Notes: generated by a model not told the origin, from the sequence alone. A DNA stretch of 64,000 bases from CAYVQZ01 sp964453435 (GCA_964453435.1 CAYVQZ010000012.1:17578-81577), one strand, 5' to 3'. Shown: positions 7,207 to 16,443, numbered from the stretch's first letter. A program made the numbers and translations.

Positions 7207-8820
7207 TCAGGCAATCGAGTATTTTTGGCGGAGAACCTTCTTGTCAAACTTGCCCACACTTGTCTTTGGTATTTCGTCAATGAATATCACCTTATCGGGC
7301 AGCCACCATTTTGCCACCTTGTCTCTCAAAAAATCGAGCACCTCGTCTTCGGTCAGTTTCCCCTTTTTTGGTTCGACGGGCACGACGATGGCGAGCGGAC
7401 GCTCCTGCCATTTCTCATGCGGTATGGCGACCACCGCCGCTTCGAGGATGTCGGGATGTCCCATCAAGGTGTTTTCCAAATCGACGGAAGATATCCATTC
7501 CCCCCCACTTTTGATCAAATCCTTTGTCCGGTCGACAATCTGTACGTAGCCTTCCTCATCCATGTTGGCGATGTCGCCGGTATGAAGCCAGCCGTCTCCC
7601 ATGGTTTCCTGGGTCTTGTCGGGGGCGTTGTAGTACTCGCCGGCAATCCACGGTCCGCGCAGCAGGATTTCTCCGACTTCTTTGCCGTCATGCTTCACTT
7701 CAATTCCCTTCTCGTTCACTATCTTCATTTCCAGGCCCGGCATGAGAATGCCCTGTTTTGCAAGAACCCGGACAATATCCTCCTCGGGCCATTCATTCAT
7801 ATGGCTTTTCAGGTTCGACAAGAGAACGACGGGGGAAGTCTCGGTCATTCCGTAGCCATGCGTGAGCGTAATGCCGTACTTTTTTCTGAATCCCTCTATG
7901 TGTGAGCGCGCAACGGCGGAGCCGCCGACCACGACCTTTCTGAGCGAACTGAGGTCGCACTTCCTCCCGCTTTCAAGGTGTTGATACATTCCCGCCAGAA
8001 GCGTCGGCACGCCGCCGGTCACGGTCACGCGTTCCTCTTCTATGAGCCTGCAGAGCGATTCGCCGTCAAGTTTCTCGCGCGGCAGCACCTGTTTCGCTCC
8101 CAGGCAGGCGGCGGCGAAAGGCAATCCCCAGGCGTTCACGTGAAACATGGGAACCACGGGCATGACGACGTCTCTTTCGCTCAAGCCCAGAGTGTCCGCC
8201 AGGCCAAGCGTGAGAGAGTGGAGATAGACAGACCGGTGAGTATAGGCCACGCCCTTGGGATCGCCGGTGGTGGCAGTGGTGTAGCACATGGCAGCGGGCG
8301 ACCACTCGTCAATGTCATCGGGAAACCGGAAGCTCTCATCGGCCTTCTGCATCAGCCGCTCATATGACGCCACTGGCGAAAGACCTGTTTTCGGGATTTC
8401 GGACCCATCGGAGATTACAACATATTTCTCGACGCACCCGATTTTGTCGCGTATTCTCTCAAGAAGTGGCAGAAGATCGTCATCGACAAAGACGACTCGG
8501 TCGTTTGCATGATTGATTACATAAGCGAGCTGGTCCTCGAACAACCGCAAGTTCAGCGTGTTGAGCACGGCGCCACAACAGGGAACGGCCATGTATAGTT
8601 CGAGATGCCGGTGATGATTCCAGGCGAGCGTGCCGACCCGGTCGCCTCGCTTGACCCCGAGCTCTCTCAGAACGTTGGCGAGACGGCAGACCCTTCGGTA
8701 GAAGTCTCTGTATGTGTAGCGAAAGTCTCCCGTGCGGGTTTTCGAATAGATTTCCTTGTGCGGAAAGAGATTATTTGGTCGTTCCAAGAGAGTGCGGATT
8801 GAAAGCGAATACTTCATCAT
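7207..8820 (-). CDS. AMP-dependent acyl-CoA synthetase (tandem copy 2)
   Basis: 537 residues. The ATP-binding P-loop-like motif reads YTTATTGDPKGV near residue 182, GYGMTETSP near 335, the hinge GWLHTGD near 420, and the adenylation lysine region KTSVGKFDKK near 525. These proteins join an acid to CoA through an acyl-AMP. The closest general match is the medium/long-chain fatty-acyl-CoA ligase branch. GAGGAGGGG lies upstream of the ATG. It lies 15 bases behind a paralogue that is clearly its duplicate across the full length. Confidence 0.93.
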   Translation of the reverse strand: MMKYSLSIRTLLERPNNLFPHKEIYSKTRTGDFRYTYRDFYRRVCRLANVLRELGVKRGDRVGTLAWNHHRHLELYMAVPCCGAVLNTLNLRLFEDQLAYVINHANDRVVFVDDDLLPLLERIRDKIGCVEKYVVISDGSEIPKTGLSPVASYERLMQKADESFRFPDDIDEWSPAAMCYTTATTGDPKGVAYTHRSVYLHSLTLGLADTLGLSERDVVMPVVPMFHVNAWGLPFAAACLGAKQVLPREKLDGESLCRLIEEERVTVTGGVPTLLAGMYQHLESGRKCDLSSLRKVVVGGSAVARSHIEGFRKKYGITLTHGYGMTETSPVVLLSNLKSHMNEWPEEDIVRVLAKQGILMPGLEMKIVNEKGIEVKHDGKEVGEILLRGPWIAGEYYNAPDKTQETMGDGWLHTGDIANMDEEGYVQIVDRTKDLIKSGGEWISSVDLENTLMGHPDILEAAVVAIPHEKWQERPLAIVVPVEPKKGKLTEDEVLDFLRDKVAKWWLPDKVIFIDEIPKTSVGKFDKKVLRQKYSIA

Positions 8821-8835
8821 AATGCATACCCCTCC

Positions 8836-10476
8836 TCAGAATGGTCCTGCCTGCTGATGCGGGAGTTGTTCGCCATACGTTTGCCGAAGTTTCTTTTTGT
8901 CAAACTTGCCCACACTGGTTTTCGGTATTTCCTCTATGAAGAGGATTTTGTCGGGCAACCACCACTTTGCCACCCGGCCACGAAGGAAATCGAGGATTTC
9001 TTTTTCCGTCAATCGACTCCGCACTTCCTGTCGTGGCGCCACCAGAGCGAGCGGACGTTCGTGCCATTTTTCGTGTGGAACGCCGATGACCGCGGCTTCG
9101 AGCACCCCCGGATGCGCCATGAGCGTGGTTTCAAGGTCAATGGAGGATATCCATTCCCCGCCGCTTTTGATCATGTCCTTCGTGCGGTCTACGATTTGCA
9201 CATATCCCTCTTGGTCCATGCTGGCGATGTCGCCTGTGTGCAGCCATCCATCCCGTACCGCTTCGGCTGTCCTTGCGAAATCTCTGTAATAGTCGGCGGC
9301 CACCCATGGGCCGCGGAGTCTGATTTCGCCCACTTGCTTCCCGTCTCGCTCGACCGGCGTTCCCGTTTCGTCAATGATTTCCATTTCGAGTCCCGGCATG
9401 AGCGTGCCCTGTCTCACCAGCACATCCAAAATCCGTTCTTTCGGCCAATCGTCCATGTGGCTCTTCAGGTTGCAGGTGACGACAACCGGAGATGTCTCGG
9501 TCATCCCGTAGCTGTTTGCAAAAGCAATACCATATTTTTCGCGGAACGCTTCGATCAAGGCTCTCGGAGCCGCCGAGCCGCCTCCGAGAAGTTTCCGGAG
9601 CGATGTCAGGTTATACCTGTTTCCGGCTTCGAGGTGTTCGTATATGTTCTTGAGAAGCGTGGGGACGCCTCCGGTAATCGTCACGGCCTCCCGTTCGATC
9701 AATTCGCAGAGCGAACGGCCGTCGAGCTTTTCGCGCGGGAATACTTGTTTTGCCCCAAACCAGGTTGCCGCAAAGGGAATCCCCCACGCGTTCACATGGA
9801 ACATGGGCACAGCCGGCATGACTACGTCGTGTTCTCCGATTCCCATTGTGTCAACCAGCCCGAGTGCAAGACTGTGAAGGTAAATCGCGCGGTGCGTATA
9901 AACAACGCCTTTGGGATGGCCGGTCGTTGCGGTCGTATAGCACATGGCGGCGGGCAACCATTCGTCGATGTCGTCCGGAAAGGGACACGATTCCTTGGAA
10001 TTGCCTAAAAGCTCCTCGTACGAATGCACAGGCGCGAGGCACGTGGCGGGGAGTTCCTCGGCGTCGGACATCACGATGAAATGCCTTACGTTTGTGAGTT
10101 CGTCCTTTATTTCCTCGAGAATCGGAAGCAGGTCGTCGTCGACGAAGAGAATTTCGTCTCCGGCATGATTAACGATATATGCGATCTGTTCATGGAAGAG
10201 TCTCAGGTTCAGCGTGTTGAGCACGGCTCCATAACAAGGGACGGCAAGGTACAGTTCGAGATGACGATGGGTGTTCCATGCGAGGGCTCCGACGCGATCG
10301 CCTTTTTCGACTCCGAGTTTCGAAAGAGCATTTGCCAAACGGCACACTCTCCCATAGAAGTCTCTATATGTATAACGGAAATCACCGCTTCCGGTCCGTG
10401 AATATATTTCCTTATTTGGGAAGAGCCCCCGTGTTCGTTCAAGAATGTTTCGAAGCGTGAGGCCGAATCTCATCAT
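8836..10476 (-). CDS. AMP-dependent acyl-CoA synthetase (tandem copy 1)
   Basis: 546 residues from the ATG at 10476, chosen because it aligns with the MMKYSLSIRTLLER start of the neighbouring paralogue; an open frame extends back to 10572 but has no family similarity. It has YTTATTGHPKGV, SYGMTETSP, GWLHTGD and KTSVGKFDKK. It differs from its partner in the substrate-pocket half and has a slightly longer C-terminus, so the two enzymes may take related acids of different size. It follows the HEAT-repeat gene by 55 bases on the same strand. Confidence 0.92.
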   Translation of the reverse strand: MMRFGLTLRNILERTRGLFPNKEIYSRTGSGDFRYTYRDFYGRVCRLANALSKLGVEKGDRVGALAWNTHRHLELYLAVPCYGAVLNTLNLRLFHEQIAYIVNHAGDEILFVDDDLLPILEEIKDELTNVRHFIVMSDAEELPATCLAPVHSYEELLGNSKESCPFPDDIDEWLPAAMCYTTATTGHPKGVVYTHRAIYLHSLALGLVDTMGIGEHDVVMPAVPMFHVNAWGIPFAATWFGAKQVFPREKLDGRSLCELIEREAVTITGGVPTLLKNIYEHLEAGNRYNLTSLRKLLGGGSAAPRALIEAFREKYGIAFANSYGMTETSPVVVTCNLKSHMDDWPKERILDVLVRQGTLMPGLEMEIIDETGTPVERDGKQVGEIRLRGPWVAADYYRDFARTAEAVRDGWLHTGDIASMDQEGYVQIVDRTKDMIKSGGEWISSIDLETTLMAHPGVLEAAVIGVPHEKWHERPLALVAPRQEVRSRLTEKEILDFLRGRVAKWWLPDKILFIEEIPKTSVGKFDKKKLRQTYGEQLPHQQAGPF

Positions 10477-10531
10477 CGGGAAAACGCCCGTTCCTTCGGT
10501 AGCGCCATCTTGCGTCGCAAAATTTGGAATT

Positions 10532-11188
10532 TCATTGCTCTGCGGCCACGAAGCAAGCCTCGTCAGCCGCATCGTCGAAGTTATCTATTAACTCGCGGAG
10601 TTTTATTTTCCGAATTCCTTTCCTGCAACAAAGAGCCACCACCCTCGGGTCGGTTCTTATTTGCTGCAGTTTCTCCCTCGCGCGAGGTTCGCCAATTCTC
10701 AGCAAGGCAACTGCGGCGTTGGCCGCCGTACGGGGGTCCGGGTCGTGGAGAAGGCCGGCTATCTGTTCGATGTATTCCGCCACAAGGCGCGGATCTGTTT
10801 GGCCGATTCTCCCCGCGGCCTGCAACAAGCCGGGCCTGAGCGTTTCATCTTCGAGGTAGTAGAGCATTGCAGGAATCGCGCCTGAAATTTTTTCTGGTGC
10901 CCTGTTTCCGATTTCACCGAGCAGTTCGGGAACGCCGATGGGATAGTCTCCGGACTCGGGATTGAGTCTCCACAGGAGCCGGCGAATGAACGTTTCAATT
11001 TTCATTGAATCCCTGCGTACAATCCGTTGCGCCAGTTCGCGACACGCCCTCTGCCGAACAACCTCATTCTCGTCGTGCGTCAGCATGTTGAGCGCGCGCA
11101 GGATCTCTTTTTGCGGGTGCGCGGCGAGAGTGTCGGAGCACTCGCACTTCAGTAAAACCCGTCGAATTTCAGCAACAGTTTTTCGCAT
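10532..11188 (-). CDS. HEAT-repeat protein resembling the DVU0298 family
   Basis: About 218 residues. Helical repeats are visible throughout (VRQRACRELAQRI; RTAANAAVALLRIGEPRA), with a central IRRLLWRLNPESGDYPIGVPELLGEIGNRAPE block that resembles the DVU0298-type proteins of sulfate reducers. It is probably a cytosolic protein-binding scaffold; no enzyme function is suggested. The ATG at 11188 is preferred over that at 11224, because the -10 of a good promoter (11228-11233) abuts the upstream ATG. It heads the ligase-amidohydrolase operon. Confidence 0.75.
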   Translation of the reverse strand: MRKTVAEIRRVLLKCECSDTLAAHPQKEILRALNMLTHDENEVVRQRACRELAQRIVRRDSMKIETFIRRLLWRLNPESGDYPIGVPELLGEIGNRAPEKISGAIPAMLYYLEDETLRPGLLQAAGRIGQTDPRLVAEYIEQIAGLLHDPDPRTAANAAVALLRIGEPRAREKLQQIRTDPRVVALCCRKGIRKIKLRELIDNFDDAADEACFVAAEQ

Positions 11189-11227
11189 GGAACCACAATG
11201 ACCCTGCAGTGCCAATCGGGTCATGCC

Positions 11228-11256
11228 ATTATATTCGAATGTCCGAACAACTACAA
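11228..11256 (-). promoter_or_regulatory. Promoter for the HEAT-ligase-amidohydrolase operon
   Basis: On the minus strand: TTGTAG (11251-11256), 17 bases, TATAAT (11228-11233). Transcription should begin near 11221, which decides the start codon of the HEAT gene. Confidence 0.6.
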
Positions 11257-11272
11257 TGACCTGTGAGAAGCA

Positions 11273-11301
11273 TTGACTTCGAGACCTGTTTCCGATAAAG
11301 T
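11273..11301 (+). promoter_or_regulatory. Promoter candidate for ilvD
   Basis: TTGACT (11273-11278), a 17-base spacer and TAAAGT (11296-11301). The leader to ilvD would run about 165 bases and carry the hairpin repeat at 11317-11432. Confidence 0.5.
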
Positions 11302-11316
11302 AATCCGCGTCTTAGA

Positions 11317-11432
11317 GTGTGTCCCACGATTGATTCTGAGGGTTGTTCGCTTCGGGGACAGTCCCGATTCTACCGCACTTTGTGCCCGTAAATCCGGGAC
11401 AGTCCCCTTCGCTCGGCAATCGTGAGACAGAC
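11317..11432. repeat. Nested inverted repeat with GGGACAGTCCC cores (REP-like element)
   Basis: An outer inverted pair (CCCACGATTG and CAATCGTG) encloses two near-palindromes, GGGGACAGTCCCG and CCGGGACAGTCCCC, which also pair with each other. GGGACAG-type fragments recur near 18855-18935 and 56590-56760. Such motifs resemble the REP-type repeats mobilised by IS200-like tyrosine transposases, but no transposase lies in the window. Confidence 0.5.
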
Positions 11433-11473
11433 TCCTTACCCTTTTGTCAATCGGTGAAAACGGAGAGGTGCGC

Positions 11474-13138
11474 ATGCCGGACAAACCTCAGAGCGAACGG
11501 CTGTTTCGCGATACCCTCGGGGCTCCGATGAGCCTGGGCAGACTGAGCGTAATGAAGGGGCTTGGAATTGACACGAAAGCCCTGATGAACAAGCCGTTCA
11601 TAGCAATTGCGAATTCGTATACCGATATTAATCCCGGACACATTCACTTGAGGGATATCGCGCAAGCAGTAAGAGAAGGAGTAATTGCGGCCGGGGGGCT
11701 GCCGTTCGAATTCAACGTGCCGGCCCCATGCGATGCCGTTGGCGAAGGCAACGAAGGGATGCGACATATTCTTCCGCAGCGCGACCTGATAGCGGACAGC
11801 ATCGAAACCTTCGTTCGCTCACAGCTCTTCGACGGCGTGGTTCTGGTGAGTGGATGCGACAAGATAAACCCGGGCATGTTTATGGCGGCGGCACGGCTGG
11901 ATTTGCCGACCATCTACGTTCCGGGCGGTCCCGGCATGATGAACGTGAGACTCACGAAGCCGGGCGGCAGCATCGACCACAAGGACCATGAGGATATCTC
12001 GGACAAGCTGCAAGCTGTCACATGCGCCACATGCGGAGCGTGTGAAATCATGGGAACGGCAAATACGACCCAGTTACTTGGAGAGGCGATGGGCCTCGCC
12101 TTGCCGGGGTCGGCGGCGGTCCCCGCCTTCACAATGGAAAAGCGAGTGGTGGCCAGAGCGTCCGGTGAACGAATCGTTGAGATGGTGAGAGAGGGCATCA
12201 CGTCGCGGAGAATTCTTACACAACGCGCTCTCGAAAACGCCGTCATGGTTGACCTCGCAATCGGCGGTTCAACGAATTCGACGCTGCATCTGCCCGCGCT
12301 TGCGAACCAACTGGATATGGATTTCGACCTTGAGCTGTTCAACCGATATACCGAAAAGATACCGACGCTTGTGGCCGTAGCGCCCAACGGTCCTCACGGC
12401 GTTGTTGATCTGTACCGGGCAGGCGGCGTTCTTGCTGTGATGAAACGGCTCAAAGACGATCTGAACGTTGATTGTTTAACGGTGAGCGGCAAGACGGTCG
12501 GGGAATTGGTGGACGACGCGGTCATTCTGGATGAAACCGTGGTAAGGACAAGGGAGCAACCGGTTTTGGCGGAGGGCGGAACGGTTATTCTAAAGGGGAA
12601 TCTTGCTCCCGAAGGAGCGGTCATCAAGCAATCGGCGGTACTCCCTGCCATGAGAACGTTCGAAGGGAAGGCCCGAGTCTTCGAGTCGGAGGAAGATGCG
12701 CTCGCGGCATTGACGAGCGGCGAGATTGAGCCGGGAACGGTCATCGTTATCCGGTACGAAGGACCAAAGGGCGGGCCGGGTATGCCGGAAATGCTCAGTG
12801 TGACCGCCACGATCACATTGATGAGACTGGAAGGGGTTGCGCTCGTGACCGATGGCCGATTCTCAGGCGCGACCGACGGTCCGTGTGTCGGACATGTCAC
12901 TCCCGAGGCATATGAGGGTGGACCGATCGGATTGTTACGCGATGGCGACAGCGTCCGTATCGATATTCCGAATCGTATGCTCGGCGTGAACATTTCGGAT
13001 GATGAGCTTCGGAAACGGAAGCAGGCATGGAGTCGCCTTGAAAAACAGACGGAGAGCCGTTATTTGAGGATGTATCGAGGACTCGTCGGTCCCGCATCGC
13101 GCGGGGCCGTGCTTGAGCTTGAGCTTTTGCGCGTGTGA
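11474..13138 (+). CDS. ilvD: Dihydroxy-acid dehydratase
   Basis: 554 residues, the usual IlvD length. The enzyme dehydrates 2,3-dihydroxy-isovalerate or -methylvalerate to the 2-keto acid in valine, leucine and isoleucine synthesis. Iron-sulfur ligands are visible in SGCDKINPG near residue 122 and CATCGACEIMGT near 190, and the C-terminal half has GRFSGATDGPCVGHVTPEA. The ATG at 11474 follows GGAGAGG; an upstream ATG at 11444 has no ribosome site. No other branched-chain biosynthesis genes are nearby. The related Edd and sugar-acid dehydratases are possible alternatives, but the N-terminal RLSVMKGLGID fits IlvD. Confidence 0.93.
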   Translation: MPDKPQSERLFRDTLGAPMSLGRLSVMKGLGIDTKALMNKPFIAIANSYTDINPGHIHLRDIAQAVREGVIAAGGLPFEFNVPAPCDAVGEGNEGMRHILPQRDLIADSIETFVRSQLFDGVVLVSGCDKINPGMFMAAARLDLPTIYVPGGPGMMNVRLTKPGGSIDHKDHEDISDKLQAVTCATCGACEIMGTANTTQLLGEAMGLALPGSAAVPAFTMEKRVVARASGERIVEMVREGITSRRILTQRALENAVMVDLAIGGSTNSTLHLPALANQLDMDFDLELFNRYTEKIPTLVAVAPNGPHGVVDLYRAGGVLAVMKRLKDDLNVDCLTVSGKTVGELVDDAVILDETVVRTREQPVLAEGGTVILKGNLAPEGAVIKQSAVLPAMRTFEGKARVFESEEDALAALTSGEIEPGTVIVIRYEGPKGGPGMPEMLSVTATITLMRLEGVALVTDGRFSGATDGPCVGHVTPEAYEGGPIGLLRDGDSVRIDIPNRMLGVNISDDELRKRKQAWSRLEKQTESRYLRMYRGLVGPASRGAVLELELLRV

Positions 13139-13159
13139 CGGAAAGAAGGAGAGAAAACG

Positions 13160-13744
13160 GTGAAGGTAATAGGATTTAACGGAAGTCCGCGAAAAAACGC
13201 GAACACGCAGACCCTGATGGAAACTGTTCTCAAGGGGGCCGCGAGCAAAGGAGCGGAAACGCGCCTCGTGAACCTCAATGAACTCAATATCAAGGGATGT
13301 CAGGGTTGTGGCGCCTGCAAGAAGGAAGTCGGCAAATGCGCGTGGAAGGATGACCTGGCGCCGCTTCTTGAGGAAATCAAGAGTGTTGACGCAATAATCC
13401 TGGGCAGTCCGATTTACTGGTTTCGCGTCAGCGCACAATTGAAAATACTTGTGGATCGCTTCTACTGTTACCTGGGCGAAGAGACCCACCCCGAGACCGG
13501 AGAAATATCCTCGTACTTCACGTTCCCCGGCGGAAAAAAATTCGTCATCGTGACCTCTCAGGGAGACGAGAATCCGGAACTTTATCAGCAGACCCTCGAC
13601 TGGCTGAATCTTGTGGCCACGATCATGGGATCTTCTCAAACGGAATTCATCACGCACTGCGGTTCCGAGAACGATAAGGATTCGGCGAAGAAGAATGCAG
13701 AGCTGATGAAAAAGGCCGAGTCTATCGGCGCGTCGCTTGTGTAG
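13160..13744 (+). CDS. NADPH-dependent FMN reductase / iron-sulfur flavoprotein family
   Basis: 194 residues of flavodoxin fold: MKVIGFNGSPRKNANTQTL is the FMN phosphate loop, GSPIYWFRVSAQLKILVDRF the second FMN-binding loop. Between them GCQGCGACKKEVGKC holds four cysteines, like the compact cluster site of archaeal iron-sulfur flavoproteins, although the exact spacing differs. It probably shuttles electrons between ferredoxin or NAD(P)H and an unknown acceptor. It follows ilvD by 22 bases with its own AAGGAGAG site, so co-transcription is likely. Confidence 0.85.
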   Translation: MKVIGFNGSPRKNANTQTLMETVLKGAASKGAETRLVNLNELNIKGCQGCGACKKEVGKCAWKDDLAPLLEEIKSVDAIILGSPIYWFRVSAQLKILVDRFYCYLGEETHPETGEISSYFTFPGGKKFVIVTSQGDENPELYQQTLDWLNLVATIMGSSQTEFITHCGSENDKDSAKKNAELMKKAESIGASLV

Positions 13745-13858
13745 TTTCGGGCGGCGACCCCGCTCCTCTCCAGGTATTCGCTCACCGGGCCGACCGTGGC
13801 GTCCTTCGACGGCTCGGTGTATTTATTTGCTCGAAGAATGAGCATTTAAAAAGGACCA

Positions 13859-14632
13859 GTGCTCGAGATGAATGTCGAACTGTCCTGGTTGCTGATAGCT
13901 CTGTGCAGTCTTATCGCGTTCGTGGCGGCCATCGTCACGGGGTTCTCCGGTTTCGGTTTCGCGCTCGTCACCGTGCCTCTTCTTGCCATTTTTATCGACA
14001 TCAAATTCACCGTCCCCCTGGTATTACTGCTGTCCTTCTTTTCCGTGCTCGTTCTGAGCGCCAACAAGCTTCGGTTCTTCCGGGAATCGTCAATATATTT
14101 CATCTTCGCCGGAATGGTTGTTGGTATCAGTCTCGGCACGCATTTCCTTGCCAATTTTGACACGGCGCTGTTGAAGCGGTTGCTCGGAATCTCCGTGGTG
14201 CTGTTCGCAGCTCACATCTTTTTCCGGACTCGACCGGAGAAAGTCGCGACGGCGAGGGAGGTGGACGGCAACGCTCGTTTCGGGGTTGTTGCCCTGGTGG
14301 TAGGCCTGTTCTCGGGACTGGCCGGCGGCCTGTTCGGCACAAGCGGGCCGCCGCTCGTTATATATGTCGACTATTTCGCAAAGAACAAGACAGCGTTCCG
14401 GTCACAGCTCCTGGTAATAATATTGCTCCACGACTTGTTTCGGATGTTCCTGTATTTGCGGTACGGCTTGGTCAATGCGGATGTCCTCAAGGCCGCCGTC
14501 ATACTGCTGCTCCCCGTGAGCCTGGGCCTGTATCTGGGTTCGAAAATGCATTTCCAAGTAAACGAGCGAACATTTAGCAGGGCGGTAGCCTCTTTATTAT
14601 TCGTTTCGGGTGTTCTCCTTACTCTTCGGTAG
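13859..14632 (+). CDS. TSUP (TauE/SafE) family membrane transporter
   Basis: 257 residues and about eight hydrophobic segments arranged as two halves. Each half begins with a glycine-rich motif: FVAAIVTGFSGFGFALVTVPLLA at the N-terminus and GLFSGLAGGLFGTSGPPLV in the middle, the repeated TSUP signature. The family exports sulfite, sulfoacetate or other small organic anions; the substrate is not readable. The start is GTG at 13859 (AGGA three bases away) or ATG at 13868. Confidence 0.85.
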   Translation: MLEMNVELSWLLIALCSLIAFVAAIVTGFSGFGFALVTVPLLAIFIDIKFTVPLVLLLSFFSVLVLSANKLRFFRESSIYFIFAGMVVGISLGTHFLANFDTALLKRLLGISVVLFAAHIFFRTRPEKVATAREVDGNARFGVVALVVGLFSGLAGGLFGTSGPPLVIYVDYFAKNKTAFRSQLLVIILLHDLFRMFLYLRYGLVNADVLKAAVILLLPVSLGLYLGSKMHFQVNERTFSRAVASLLFVSGVLLTLR

Positions 14633-14731
14633 ACACTGTGCATGCTTGCTTGCCGCACTTCCCCCATTCTCTTGCAACCCCTCTTCCTTGACACACTCTG
14701 CACGGCAAGACTATAATTCAAGCAAAAACAA

Positions 14732-14806
14732 CGGGGCGTAGCGCAGTCTGGTTAGCGCGCCTGCCTTGGGAGCAGGAGGCCGCCGGTTCAAATCCGGCCG
14801 CCCCGA
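14732..14806 (+). tRNA. tRNA-Pro (anticodon TGG)
   Basis: A full cloverleaf: acceptor CGGGGCG pairs with CGCCCCG (14799-14805), the anticodon stem CCTGC/GCAGG encloses CTTGGGA with TGG at 14767-14769, and GGTTCAAATCC is the T arm. The discriminator A is followed by CCG, so CCA is not genome-encoded and must be added after transcription. Confidence 0.95.
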
Positions 14807-14982
14807 CCGCTAATTCATATCCTCATCGTTTTCTTCCGGAAGCGCAACACTTTCCTTTGGATTCTGAAGAGATTCATTGCTGTTGGAAAAGGAAAGCAGG
14901 CAGAAGAGACGGTGAATCTGCGTCACGCTTGCTCTTGCCGCCGAAAAGCCAGCGCCGGACACACTCACGGTATGGGTGTCTT

Positions 14983-15987
14983 TTATAATTGCCTGGCGCG
15001 TTCGGCGAGCTCTTCGTAATGGAAGAAGACTTCATATTCTGCAAGAGACGCGAGCGCCCTGGACTGAGTCTTTATTCCTTGTTCTTCAAGAATCGCGGCA
15101 GGATTCAGTCCGCCGATAACAATTGCCCCGATCTGCCCCTGGTTGACCGGAATCTCCAAAAGGGGCTGTCCCGGCCAGCCGATGCTCATGAATCCACCGA
15201 GCCCGACCTCCTCGAGCTGGTGGGCGAGGCGCGCCACATGATCCCTGCTTTCCGCCGGCACCTCCCGAAAACTTGCGCCGATACGTCCATTGCCGTTTCG
15301 CGTTGCGCCGGTGTAATCGGTCATCCCGCTGCGAATAAAAACCTCCAACGGATCAAGAGTGGTGCCATTGTAATAAATGACCTCTACAAACCTCGTAGGC
15401 TTGTAGTCCCTCAGCTCCAAAAGCCCCCCGAACTTCGAGTATGTCGGTATTCCGTGAGCCAACAGCACTCCGTTCAGGGTAATCGAACAAACGGTCCCTA
15501 TGCCTACCATCCCGTCCGGTATTGTCACCTCGCCGATACGTTCTCTTGGCCTGAACAACGCCATGCGGCTACCCATGGCATAGCCGGCGCGAAACACGCT
15601 CTGAATCAGCGGGACGGCTGTCCGAAGTTGGGACTTTTCGATTATGCTCGCATTTACCACCACGCTTCCCGTTTTTTTCGAAAGGTCAAAGTTCATGCGA
15701 TACGTCATCTGATCGATCTTGGCCGCCAGAAAGCCCACTCGCTCAATAATGCGTGCGGTGGAGAGTTCCTCTTGGCCGCGGTCGGTTATGAGCCTTCCCC
15801 TTCGTCCTAAATTCTCTGTGAGTCCTTCCTTGTCGAGCGATTCCAAATAGAACCGGACGGTTCGTTCGCTAATCTCGTGTCCGCCGGCGAGGAGTCTCTC
15901 CGTGATCTTCGAACTGCCGAGAGGCCTTTGAGCTTCCTGGAGAACACGCAGAATCACAAGGCGCTTTTTTTCTGTTTTCTCCGTCAT
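14983..15987 (-). CDS. NrpR-type nitrogen regulator (winged helix plus NrpR domain)
   Basis: 334 residues. Residues 1-70 form a winged helix (KRLVILRVLQ; SSKITERLL; ISERTVRFYLESLDKEGL), followed by one NrpR (DUF128) domain with GTVCSITLNGVLLAHGIPTYSKFGG and GEVTIPDGMVGIG. In methanogens NrpR represses nitrogen-assimilation genes and is released by 2-oxoglutarate. The ATG at 15987 begins the domain; 132 extra codons upstream are not family-like. It is divergent from an FMN glutamate synthase, with palindromes in the shared region, so it probably controls glutamate formation and itself. Archaeal proteins often carry two NrpR domains; this one has one. Confidence 0.88.
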   Translation of the reverse strand: MTEKTEKKRLVILRVLQEAQRPLGSSKITERLLAGGHEISERTVRFYLESLDKEGLTENLGRRGRLITDRGQEELSTARIIERVGFLAAKIDQMTYRMNFDLSKKTGSVVVNASIIEKSQLRTAVPLIQSVFRAGYAMGSRMALFRPRERIGEVTIPDGMVGIGTVCSITLNGVLLAHGIPTYSKFGGLLELRDYKPTRFVEVIYYNGTTLDPLEVFIRSGMTDYTGATRNGNGRIGASFREVPAESRDHVARLAHQLEEVGLGGFMSIGWPGQPLLEIPVNQGQIGAIVIGGLNPAAILEEQGIKTQSRALASLAEYEVFFHYEELAERARQL

Positions 15988-16026
15988 TGCCGTAATTCTA
16001 CCACAATCTCCGGTCTTTTTCAATAC

Positions 16027-16050
16027 ATAACCGGAATTTTTGCCGGTTAT
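16027..16050. promoter_or_regulatory. Palindromic operator candidate upstream of nrpR
   Basis: ATAACCGG, 8 bases, CCGGTTAT: perfect 8-base arms 40 bases upstream of the nrpR ATG, a likely autoregulatory site. It differs from the GGAA-N6-TTCC sites of methanogen NrpR. Confidence 0.5.
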
Positions 16051-16255
16051 TTTCGAAACCCGTAAATTAATGATGATCAACCGTAACATCCCTGATTGTG
16101 CGAAATTCGGTCCGCGTCGAACCTTTCTGTGGGATTCAACGGCCATTCGTTCGTCGGTTTTTTGCGACCTTTTTGCCGGAAACTTGCCGGCATTTTTGCC
16201 GCTTGCGCGCACCCCATAAATACTTATCTTTATTCGTCTTGCGCGAAGTTTTGGG

Positions 16256-16299
16256 TTGACTTTCGAATTGGTCTGTGTTATTATTGGCAATGGATTGCC
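16256..16299 (+). promoter_or_regulatory. Glutamate synthase promoter with a palindromic operator at the start site
   Basis: TTGACT (16256-16261), 17 bases, TATTAT (16279-16284). Two bases further on lies the perfect palindrome GGCAAT-GG-ATTGCC (16286-16299), centred on the expected +1, a classic repressor position. Confidence 0.65.
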
Positions 16300-16443
16300 G
16301 TAAAATTGACGGGGTGCGTGTTTGCGTTCCCCCATGAAACTTATGATTGAAACGAAAACCGCGAAGAAGAATTCGCCGCCCAAAAGAAAAGGGATTAAAG
16401 CGGCAATCCTTCGCCGAGACTATGAAAACAGGAGAAAGTAAGT

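Larger units (their letters stand above)
15988..16443. promoter_or_regulatory. 456-base divergent regulatory region between nrpR and glutamate synthase
   Basis: It holds a promoter for the glutamate synthase, a GGCAAT palindrome at its start point, an ATAACCGG palindrome near nrpR, and three copies of TTTTTGCCG(G) near 16037-16046, 16171-16180 and 16193-16202. A 35-codon Lys/Arg-rich frame (16334-16441) ends just before the glutamate synthase ATG; it has no ribosome site and is probably chance. Confidence 0.6.

Noticed and set aside
8857..10008. 383-codon plus-strand frame
   Set aside because: Antisense shadow of the acyl-CoA ligase; the product is Arg/His-rich and low in recognisable structure.
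16334..16441. 35-codon Lys/Arg-rich leader frame before glutamate synthase
   Set aside because: No ribosome site and no attenuator-like hairpins around it; kept only as a remark.
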